DNA from: Fluviibacter sp964604465 | GTDB taxonomy: Bacteria; Pseudomonadota; Gammaproteobacteria; Burkholderiales; Rhodocyclaceae | Length of the DNA: 11,099 bases | Assembly (NCBI GenBank): GCA_964604465.1 | Contig: CAZRYZ010000045.1 | Span: forward strand, 1 to 11,099 | Direction: 5' to 3' | Part shown: positions 1-5,894 of the stretch, one piece after another | Position numbering within the stretch: position 1 is the first letter of the stretch | Layout of the letters: every line of letters begins with the position of its first letter | Program-made: the position numbers and the translations under genes | The notes under the pieces: model-generated | The model's input: only the letters and a program-made list of their open reading frames with translations | The model's database searches: none | What the model was told of the DNA's origin: nothing

Positions 1-175
1 GTTGGTCAATGGGAATCTCTTGCAGCCGGTTGTATTCAGCCGAGGTCAGGAAGCCCGACTTCTGAGACTGCGACAGACCGCCGCCAGCACAGCCCACCAG
101 ACCGGTGATCGCGACACTTGCCACCAGATAGGCCAGAGCCTTCTTGATTGAGCGGCTCGGTTTTACTTGGGACAT
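1..175 (-). CDS. Lipoprotein, N-terminal part only (possible DUF3313 family)
   Basis: The first 58 codons of a minus-strand gene are visible and the rest lies left of the window. The start is ATG at 175-173, five bases after a strong AAGGAGA ribosome site at 181-187. The product begins with a lipoprotein signal peptide: a basic stretch with Lys11-Lys12, a hydrophobic segment at residues 13-28, and the lipobox L26-V-G-C29. Cys29 would be the lipidated residue, and the next residue is Ala, which in enteric bacteria favours export to the outer membrane. After a Gly/Ser/Gln linker, the mature part has a SGFL segment followed by Y-N-R-L-Q, which resembles the start of DUF3313 lipoproteins; that family call is from memory of the pattern and is tentative. 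It lies 63 bases downstream of the CBS gene on the same strand and may share its transcript or use the candidate promoter between them. Confidence 0.75.
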   Translation of the reverse strand, partial: MSQVKPSRSIKKALAYLVASVAITGLVGCAGGGLSQSQKSGFLTSAEYNRLQEIPIDQ

Positions 176-206
176 CGAACTCTCCTTGAAATCGGGTTGT
201 GGGTCT

Positions 207-234
207 ATGGTACGTCAGCTACGCAAAGTATCAA
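207..234 (-). promoter_or_regulatory. Candidate sigma-70-type promoter for the lipoprotein gene
   Basis: On the minus strand, a TTGATA -35-like box (229-234) is followed by a 16-base spacer and a TACCAT -10-like box (207-212). This matches 5 of 6 and 4 of 6 consensus positions. It lies in the 63-base gap between the CBS gene stop and the lipoprotein start, about 30 bases upstream of that start. It would let the lipoprotein be transcribed apart from the CBS gene. The boxes are imperfect and this was judged by eye. Confidence 0.35.
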
Positions 235-238
235 CAAC

Positions 239-829
239 CTAGCTGGCCAATACAGCTTCAATCTGGGCAAAGGTCTTGGCGACGGAATGGATTTGTGTGG
301 CCACACCGAGCTGGCGCGCAATTTGCGAAGCCGAGAAGATGCCGCGCACCATCTGACGATTGGTCAGCGGATCCGTGTCAACGACCAGGGCATGGTTGCG
401 GTTATGGACCTTCAGGGTTTCGATAATGTCGATCACCTTGGCCTGCATCACCTGCTTCAGCGTCAGGACCTCGATCTCTCCCTGGCCGGTCATAACATCC
501 TTGACCGTAATTTCTTCATGCTTGATGCCGTTTTTCTGGACGCACTGCATCGGCTTCTCGCCCAGAACATCCGTCGCGGTGAGCAGACCAACGACACAGC
601 CCTTGCTGTCGGTCACAATCAGCGAACGGACGCCGCGCGAGATCATCAGATGGTTGGCGTGACTCAGCAGCACATCGGCGCCCACCGTGGCCGCCACAAT
701 CTGCTTCAGGTCAGTCATGACTTCGATCGCTGGCGAATCCGGCGTGACAATATCGGCCTGGCTGGTGGGAAGGTGAAATCCGGCGTTCTTCTCGAGGGAA
801 CTGACCTTGAGGATCATCGGGCTGCTCAT
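239..829 (-). CDS. Two-CBS-domain protein
   Basis: The 196-residue soluble protein consists almost entirely of a CBS-domain pair (Bateman module). The first repeat spans roughly residues 36-95 and ends in the typical VVGLLTATDVLGE segment. The second spans roughly 110-175, opening with VKDVMT and ending with VRGIFSASQIARQLG. Such modules usually bind adenine nucleotides such as AMP, ATP or SAM and act as regulatory sensors; no catalytic or membrane domain is attached, so partner and ligand are unknown. The N-terminal 35 residues are not part of a recognised domain. The start is well supported: AGGAGA at 837-842 lies seven bases before ATG at 829. The gene is divergent from the small-membrane-protein/SCO1/FAH cluster and is followed on the same strand by a lipoprotein gene. 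Confidence 0.9.
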   Translation of the reverse strand: MSSPMILKVSSLEKNAGFHLPTSQADIVTPDSPAIEVMTDLKQIVAATVGADVLLSHANHLMISRGVRSLIVTDSKGCVVGLLTATDVLGEKPMQCVQKNGIKHEEITVKDVMTGQGEIEVLTLKQVMQAKVIDIIETLKVHNRNHALVVDTDPLTNRQMVRGIFSASQIARQLGVATQIHSVAKTFAQIEAVLAS

Positions 830-853
830 GCTGTTATCTCCTGTTATTTCTAC

Positions 854-877
854 GGGGTTCCCCCTAAGGGATTCCCC
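854..877 (-). other. G/C hairpin in the leader of the CBS gene
   Basis: An imperfect inverted repeat lies 12 bases upstream of the ribosome site of the CBS gene. On the minus strand an outer GGGG pairs with CCCC, and an inner TCCC pairs with GGGG across a short TTA loop, with a small A-rich internal loop between. It could shape the mRNA leader or be a protein site. There is no T-run, so it is not an obvious terminator. No riboswitch class is recognised. Confidence 0.3.
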
Positions 878-978
878 TGTTTTATGGCCTTCTGCGCTGA
901 ACGCATGCTTGTTCCGAACTTTACTATTAAACTGGCAAGATCAACCATACATTTTGATGCTGCATTGCACCGAACCCG

Positions 979-1143
979 ATGAAATTTCCTGATCTGCTCA
1001 CCTTGCTGATCCTGCTCCTTTTTGCCATGCTGCTCTGGCAGATGCATCAGCAGGACTGGGGCACCTTCCTGTTGCTGGTCGCTGCCGAAGCCGGCCTAAT
1101 CGCGATCCGTATTACCGAGCGACAGAAGTCCGCCCGCTTATGA
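979..1143 (+). CDS. Small two-segment membrane protein (54 residues), unknown function
   Basis: The reading frame encodes 54 residues with two hydrophobic stretches, about residues 5-20 (rich in Leu, ending in Trp) and 30-43, separated by a short polar loop (QMHQQD). The C-terminus is basic (R, R, K, R), which would favour a cytoplasmic location for both ends of a helical hairpin. I do not recognise a family. Its stop overlaps the start of the SCO1-like gene by four bases (ATGA), and the coding sequence fills the space between the divergent gap and that gene, which supports it being real. No good Shine-Dalgarno is visible before ATG 979, so the exact start is less certain. The context suggests a role linked to respiratory-chain or copper-protein assembly, but that is only inference from position. 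Confidence 0.65.
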   Translation: MKFPDLLTLLILLLFAMLLWQMHQQDWGTFLLLVAAEAGLIAIRITERQKSARL

Positions 1144-1739
1144 TGATGACTTTCTCGAGACGTCTCTTCCTGATTGCGGCTGGTACGCTGCTACTGGCAT
1201 GTGCTGACAAGCCCTTGCCTTTCAAAGCCAAACCCGTCCCTGACGCGCCACCGGCGATCAATTTCACCCTGACCGACCAGTTTGGGCAAGCGCGTTCACT
1301 GGGCGATTTCAAGGGCAAAGTGGTCAGCCTGTTCTTCGGTTTTACCCACTGCCCGGACATCTGCCCAACCCATCTTGCACGCCAGGCTGAGGTGATGCGG
1401 TTACTCGGCCCTCAGGCTAAAGAGGTCGCGGTGCTGTTTGTGTCCCTGGATCCGGAACGTGACACCCCTGCGGCGCTCAAGATCTACATGGATGCCTTTG
1501 ATCCTCGCTTCATTGCACTCACCGGAACACCGGAAGAGACAACAAAAGTCGCCCGGCAATACAAGATCTTCTGGCAAAAGACACCGCTACCCGACTCGGC
1601 GCTTGTCTATACCATTGACCACACCACCAACAGCTTTGTCATCGACCGGGCAGGCCACATGCGATTGATCGTGCCGCATGAAATGAGCGCCACCGATGTC
1701 GCCCATGATCTACAACTTCTCATCCAACAGTCCCCATGA
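1140..1739 (+). CDS. SCO1/SenC family copper-chaperone-like lipoprotein
   Basis: This 199-residue protein has the thioredoxin-like fold signature of SCO1/SenC proteins, which deliver copper to, or act as thiol reductants for, the CuA site of cytochrome c oxidase and related periplasmic targets. The copper-binding residues are all present: the C71-P-D-I-C75 motif (CxxxC) and the distal His161 in the YTIDH segment. The family DPERDTP motif is at 104-110. The N-terminus has a signal peptide with lipobox L18-L-A-C21, so the protein is probably membrane-anchored and faces the periplasm. Three consecutive ATG codons start the frame; the first (1140) is taken because it makes the ATGA overlap with the upstream small gene. 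A clear Shine-Dalgarno is absent, which fits translational coupling. Oxidase genes are not in the window. Confidence 0.93.
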   Translation: MMMTFSRRLFLIAAGTLLLACADKPLPFKAKPVPDAPPAINFTLTDQFGQARSLGDFKGKVVSLFFGFTHCPDICPTHLARQAEVMRLLGPQAKEVAVLFVSLDPERDTPAALKIYMDAFDPRFIALTGTPEETTKVARQYKIFWQKTPLPDSALVYTIDHTTNSFVIDRAGHMRLIVPHEMSATDVAHDLQLLIQQSP

Positions 1740-2425
1740 CCGCCTACGTCATTACCCCGCCCGCTGCAACGGTCGTGCCCGTTCTTGGCACGGATTTACT
1801 GTTTCCGGTTCGCCGCATTTACTGCGTGGGCCGCAACTATGCCGAACATGCCCGGGAAATGGGGGCAGACCCAGATCGCGAGCCGCCGTTCTTCTTTTCC
1901 AAACCGCGCGACGCTGTTGTGCCCTGTGGCGGCACGATCCCCTTTCCGCCAGCGACCACTAACCTGCAACATGAAGTCGAGCTGGTCGTGGCACTGGGTC
2001 GAGGCGGCCTGAATATTCCCGAGGCGACCGCGCTGGATCATGTTTATGGTTACGCAACCGGCATTGATTTTACCCGGCGAGATCTGCAGACGCTGGCGCG
2101 CGAGAAATGTCACCCCTGGGAGCTGGGAAAAGGCATGGACTTCGGCGCACCGATTTCGCCCATCGTCCCAATCAGCCACAACGTTCCCGCCGCTGACGCG
2201 AGCATCTGGCTGAAAGTAAATGAAGACCTGCGCCAATCATCTCGCCTGAACCAGATGTCGTGGAACGTGGCAGAAATCATCTGCCGACTATCGCAATATT
2301 TTTCCCTGGCTCCCGGCGACCTTATTTACACGGGCACGCCGGGCGGTGTCTCGACGGTCTCGGCGGGCGATGTCATCAGCTGTGGCATTGACGGCTTGCC
2401 CTTGCTGACCGTCACACTGGCCTGA
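1736..2425 (+). CDS. FAH-family hydrolase (fumarylpyruvate hydrolase-like)
   Basis: The 229-residue protein belongs to the fumarylacetoacetate hydrolase superfamily, whose members cleave or decarboxylate diketo acids with a divalent metal. Visible hallmarks are RIYCVGRNYAEH (27-38), the acidic metal ligands Glu80 and Glu82 in HEVEL and Asp111 in GIDFTRRD, GKGMDF (131-136), and TGTPGGVS near residues 199-206. The length matches the short single-domain class that includes fumarylpyruvate hydrolases and acylpyruvases; the exact substrate cannot be read off. The start overlaps the SCO1-like stop by four bases (ATGA), so the two are probably co-translated, although no metabolic link is obvious. 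The last 100 bases overlap the convergent transglutaminase gene on the other strand. Confidence 0.92.
   Translation: MTAYVITPPAATVVPVLGTDLLFPVRRIYCVGRNYAEHAREMGADPDREPPFFFSKPRDAVVPCGGTIPFPPATTNLQHEVELVVALGRGGLNIPEATALDHVYGYATGIDFTRRDLQTLAREKCHPWELGKGMDFGAPISPIVPISHNVPAADASIWLKVNEDLRQSSRLNQMSWNVAEIICRLSQYFSLAPGDLIYTGTPGGVSTVSAGDVISCGIDGLPLLTVTLA
2326..2425. other. Convergent coding overlap of 100 bases (FAH 3' end / transglutaminase 3' end)
   Basis: The FAH gene stops with TGA at 2423-2425 on the plus strand, while the transglutaminase gene on the minus strand has no in-frame stop until TAA at 2328-2326. The two coding regions therefore share 100 base pairs in antisense. No terminator hairpin is seen between them. 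On the FAH side the shared DNA encodes the conserved TGTPGG motif; on the transglutaminase side it encodes a Thr/Pro/Ser-rich tail beyond the recognisable domain. Confidence 0.85.
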
Positions 2426-3354
2426 TCCTCATTCGACGTTTCCTCGGGCAGCATCGTCACCGACACCTCCAGGGTGTGCTCACCGCCACCGGTCACTACG
2501 CCCCGCAACGGGATGACATCGGCGAAGTCCCGGCCTCGTGCCAAGGTGACGAATTCATCACTGACTGCCTGGCCATTGGTCGGGTCAAGGCCTAGCCAGC
2601 CATGACCGGGACACCAGGCCTCGACCCAGGCATGCGTGGCATCTGCCCCCAGTAGGCGGGGCTGCCCGGGCGGGGGGTGCGTCAGGATATAACCACTGAC
2701 ATAACGCGCGGGAATGCCGATACTGCGCAAGCCCGAAATCATGATCTGCGCAAAATCCTGGCAGACACCGCGTCGGTTCACAAAGGCCTCACGGAGTGGC
2801 GTGCCGACAGCGGTTGCTTCCGGATCGAAGGTAAAGTCCTGATGCATCGCCCCGGTCAGCCGTAGCAATTGTGTCGGTAGCGTTTCCACGGTCGATGCCA
2901 TCTGCGCCCGCAGCCAGCTACCGATTTCCGGCAGCACCGGAATCATCGGGGAGTCGGTCAGGTAGGGGGCGCAGGCCAGGGCAAACGCCCGCGCTGCCGG
3001 ATCGCCTGGCTCAAATGCCCGGCGCGCCAGACCTTCCCCGTGCCAGGGTTCTCCTGCCAGTGGCCATTCAGGTTGAGTCACTACCACCGTCATACATGCA
3101 CGAACTTCTAGCAGACGATGGGGCGTCGCAATCGAAAAGTCGCAATAGCGGTTCCCGAAGAAGTCGACGCCGGTCGCCGACTCTGCCAGGGGCTGATTCA
3201 CATCAATCACATCGGTGATGACCTGCTGATTGGTCTGAACCGCGGGAATCAGATGTGCCCGATGACGCGCGCTACTCACCGAGTAGGCGTAGCAGTATTC
3301 CGTCGCATGAACCACCTGATAACGGCGAGGCGTCGGCACTGGAGGCGCGGCCAT
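2326..3354 (-). CDS. Transglutaminase-like cysteine peptidase
   Basis: This 342-residue protein has an N-terminal beta domain typical of bacterial transglutaminase-like proteins (about residues 11-95, beginning YQVVHATEYCYAY) followed by a transglutaminase-core domain. The catalytic triad is visible: Cys198 in RRGVCQDFA, His241 in DATHAWVEAW and Asp257 in LGLDPTNG. There is no signal peptide, so it should act in the cytoplasm, where such proteins are expected to hydrolyse or rearrange amide bonds; the substrate is unknown. An open frame extends upstream to 3489, but the start at 3354 is chosen because the family-type sequence begins right after it and because its ATG shares one base with the stop of the upstream gene (TGATG). 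The final residues, about 310-342, are antisense to the FAH gene and look like a non-domain extension. It is the last gene of the minus-strand cluster. Confidence 0.92.
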   Translation of the reverse strand: MAAPPVPTPRRYQVVHATEYCYAYSVSSARHRAHLIPAVQTNQQVITDVIDVNQPLAESATGVDFFGNRYCDFSIATPHRLLEVRACMTVVVTQPEWPLAGEPWHGEGLARRAFEPGDPAARAFALACAPYLTDSPMIPVLPEIGSWLRAQMASTVETLPTQLLRLTGAMHQDFTFDPEATAVGTPLREAFVNRRGVCQDFAQIMISGLRSIGIPARYVSGYILTHPPPGQPRLLGADATHAWVEAWCPGHGWLGLDPTNGQAVSDEFVTLARGRDFADVIPLRGVVTGGGEHTLEVSVTMLPEETSNEDQASVTVSKGKPSMPQLMTSPAETVETPPGVPV

Positions 3355-5864
3355 CAGACAGCCATCCCGGATTGGCTGACGCTGAAATAACGAAGCGCCA
3401 GCAGGTCGCTGAGTTGATGAATCTCCTGCTCCAGCTGGGCAAACGCCGTATTGAGTGCCGCGGCATCGGGGAACTCCCCCAGCGACCACTCGGTCAGCGC
3501 AATACCGGTCCCCTCCAGTCCAACCAAAGTCGTACCCGTCTCCTGGCCCAACCGCTGCAGTGCCTGCTGAACGCCTTCGACCTGGAACCGGAGCGATCGC
3601 GGGTGCGTGCCATCCAGCAGCACGATCTCGCGAACTGCCGCCCAGGTCGCCATACCTGTGCTCTGGCTCCGAAATGAGCCCGCCGAATCGGTTAGGTCAA
3701 GCAGCCAGTCGAGTGGTGCCGTTCGTTCGCCACCCTCATCGGCTCGGTGCAACTGGCTCATGGCCACATTGAGCCCTGCTGCCAGAAGGACCAGCCGCTC
3801 CAGCCGGCGACCCAGGGAAAGAAACCGCCAACCCGCGTCGCGACTCATGGCATCTAGTGCAAACCCGGATAGCGCGGCTAGCCCGGACACAGCCCGATCA
3901 AGCCAGACCAGCGTGGGGCCTAAAGTACTGTTTTCGCCAAGCGCCGCATCATTCACCAACCGGTTGAGTGCCCGCCAGTGATCGTGCGACAGTCGGTCCC
4001 GCAACGAGAAGCCAACCCGGCCCAGATGTGTCAGTGTTTCAGCCAGACCCTGCGGATGATTAGGATGCGTTGCGGCACGGATCAACTGCTCAACCGGTGC
4101 GCGCGCTGCCTGTGTTTCACCTTCAGGCAGTTGCACCAGTCCATATCGCCAGACCAGCTGATGCAAAGCAACCACGCCGTGTCGGCGGGCATGATGCAGG
4201 CGCTCGGTCAGGGTTAACCGGAGCAGTCGCGCCATCCCTTCTGCACGCTCGGTATACCGCCCCATCCAGAACAGATTTTCGGCAACCCGCGAGGGCACAC
4301 CGGTATGAACCACCGGTGCCGTCACGGTCGCCTCGCCCTGAGGGAATTCCAATTCTTCGTTGTCGTGGGACTGCAGCACCCAGGTATCTTTGGAGGCGCC
4401 GCCGCGCTGCATCGAGACCACTCGGGCATCGCGATGAGACTCGACGCGCGTCAGGCCGCCAGGCATCACTTGGTAGCCCTGGGCCGCCGCTACGGCAAAG
4501 GCACGTAGCCCAACAGATCGTGCCTCGAGACTGAGACTCCCCACCCGGCGATTCAATACGGGCGCCTGCGAAAGGCGGACCCACTCCTGTGCCACATAAC
4601 GATCGGGGGCAAGTTCGATCCGGGATATCAGCTCGCGCTGCTCTTCGGCGTTCAGATCTTGTCCGAAGATGGGTTGGAAATGCCCGGTGCCATGCGCCGA
4701 TTTGATGACTAGGTCATCCAGATTCGAGCGCACATAATCCATGGCCGCGGCTTCACCACACCACCAGGTCGCTACCGACGGCAAGGCCAGTGCTTCACCC
4801 AGAAGATAACGGCTTGCGGCTGGCAGGAAACCCTGTAGCGCCGGCGATTCGACCACGCCGGCACCCAACGCATTGGCAATCAGCACATGGCCACGTCGAG
4901 CCGCATCGGCCAGGCCCGCGACGCCCAGAGCGGAGTCACTTCTGAGCTCCAGCGGATCACAGTAGACATCATCCTGCCGTCGTACAATCGCGTGCACGCG
5001 CTGCAGTCCATGAATGGTCTTGAGCCAAACCAGACCTTCCCGAACCACGAGGTCGCCCCCCTCGACCAGCGGGAACCCGAGGTAACGCGCCAACAAGGAG
5101 TGTTCGTAGTAGGTTTCGTTCAACGGACCCGGAGTCAGTACGACAATCCGCGGCGATTCGTCCCCGCAGGGCGCATGCGCGGCCAGATGTTCACGCAAGG
5201 CAGAAAAGAACCCGGTCAATGGCGCAACGGGCATCTGGGCCAGAAGCTCGGGGAAAGCCCGCGTCATGATGAGCCGGTTTTCTAAGGCATAGCCGGCACC
5301 CGAGGGCGCCTGAGTCCGGTCACCGACGACCCACCACTGACCATCCGGGGAGCGCAGCAGATCGGCGGCATAGCTATGCAGAAAAATATTCCCGGGAGCG
5401 CGCGTCCCATAGGCGGCGGGTAACCAGCCCCCCGCCCCGTAAATCACTTCCGGTGGAATGATGCCGTCCCGGAGCAGGCGCTGCTCGCCATAGATATCGG
5501 CCAGGATCAGATTGAGTAGGCGTGCACGCTGGGCCAGGCCATAGGAAAGGGTCTGCCACTCCTCTCCCGGCATAACGAGGGGCAACTCATCGAGGAGCCA
5601 CGGGCGATCCCGACCCTGAGGGTCTGCGTAGATCGTGTAGGTAATGCCCTCATCCCGGATGTGCTGCTGGGCACTGCTCAAACGCGCTTCGATTTCGGTC
5701 GTCCGCATACGACCCAGTAGCGCCAGCACCGGCGTCCAGTGCGGCCTGACCGAGCCGTCCGGTTCGCACAATTCATCAAAACGATCCGCCAGTGGCTGCC
5801 GCCGGGCGTAACTTCCAATTAAAGGCGGCAGATCCGCTGGCGGGATCTTTTCGGCGGCAGGCAT
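3354..5864 (-). CDS. Circularly permuted ATP-grasp / alpha-E fusion protein
   Basis: The 836-residue protein joins two domains usually encoded by adjacent genes. Residues about 20-500 match the circularly permuted type-2 ATP-grasp family (DUF404/DUF407), with LTPGPLNETYYEH (243-255), LVEGGDLVVREG (266-277), GLQRVHAIVRRQDD (286-299), MPGGLTRV (467-474) and GGASKDTWVLQS (488-499). Residues about 522-836 form an alpha-helical alpha-E (DUF403) domain that opens with SRVAENLFWMGRYTERAE. The ATP-grasp half is predicted to ligate a carboxylate to an amine using ATP; alpha-E domains are of unknown role and are thought to work with it. The glycine-rich loop is diverged (HGTGHFQP around 391-398). ATG 5864 is the only plausible start near the domain, since an in-frame TAA lies six codons upstream; its ribosome site is weak. 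It follows the DUF2126 gene by 30 bases and overlaps the next gene by one. Confidence 0.93.
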   Translation of the reverse strand: MPAAEKIPPADLPPLIGSYARRQPLADRFDELCEPDGSVRPHWTPVLALLGRMRTTEIEARLSSAQQHIRDEGITYTIYADPQGRDRPWLLDELPLVMPGEEWQTLSYGLAQRARLLNLILADIYGEQRLLRDGIIPPEVIYGAGGWLPAAYGTRAPGNIFLHSYAADLLRSPDGQWWVVGDRTQAPSGAGYALENRLIMTRAFPELLAQMPVAPLTGFFSALREHLAAHAPCGDESPRIVVLTPGPLNETYYEHSLLARYLGFPLVEGGDLVVREGLVWLKTIHGLQRVHAIVRRQDDVYCDPLELRSDSALGVAGLADAARRGHVLIANALGAGVVESPALQGFLPAASRYLLGEALALPSVATWWCGEAAAMDYVRSNLDDLVIKSAHGTGHFQPIFGQDLNAEEQRELISRIELAPDRYVAQEWVRLSQAPVLNRRVGSLSLEARSVGLRAFAVAAAQGYQVMPGGLTRVESHRDARVVSMQRGGASKDTWVLQSHDNEELEFPQGEATVTAPVVHTGVPSRVAENLFWMGRYTERAEGMARLLRLTLTERLHHARRHGVVALHQLVWRYGLVQLPEGETQAARAPVEQLIRAATHPNHPQGLAETLTHLGRVGFSLRDRLSHDHWRALNRLVNDAALGENSTLGPTLVWLDRAVSGLAALSGFALDAMSRDAGWRFLSLGRRLERLVLLAAGLNVAMSQLHRADEGGERTAPLDWLLDLTDSAGSFRSQSTGMATWAAVREIVLLDGTHPRSLRFQVEGVQQALQRLGQETGTTLVGLEGTGIALTEWSLGEFPDAAALNTAFAQLEQEIHQLSDLLALRYFSVSQSGMAV

Positions 5865-5894
5865 GGTGCGTGGGCGATTCCGTTAATGCCGTTG

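Noticed and set aside
167..982. A 271-codon open frame on the plus strand over the CBS gene
   Set aside because: It is antisense to the well-supported CBS gene, its translation has no recognisable domain, and its His/Asp/Gly-rich composition is that of a shadow frame in G+C-rich DNA.
1784..1800. TTGGCACG on the plus strand, like a sigma-54 -24 box
   Set aside because: The matching -12 position reads TACT instead of TTGC, and the site lies inside the FAH coding region with no gene start downstream.
2426..2520. Possible terminator between the convergent FAH and transglutaminase genes
   Set aside because: No stable hairpin with a following T-run is present on either strand, and the region is coding for the transglutaminase.
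3352..3489. Extended N-terminus of the transglutaminase from a start at 3489
   Set aside because: The extra 45 residues are antisense-like, out-of-frame sequence from the preceding ATP-grasp/alpha-E gene. The family sequence starts only after 3354, where a TGATG junction gives a natural start.
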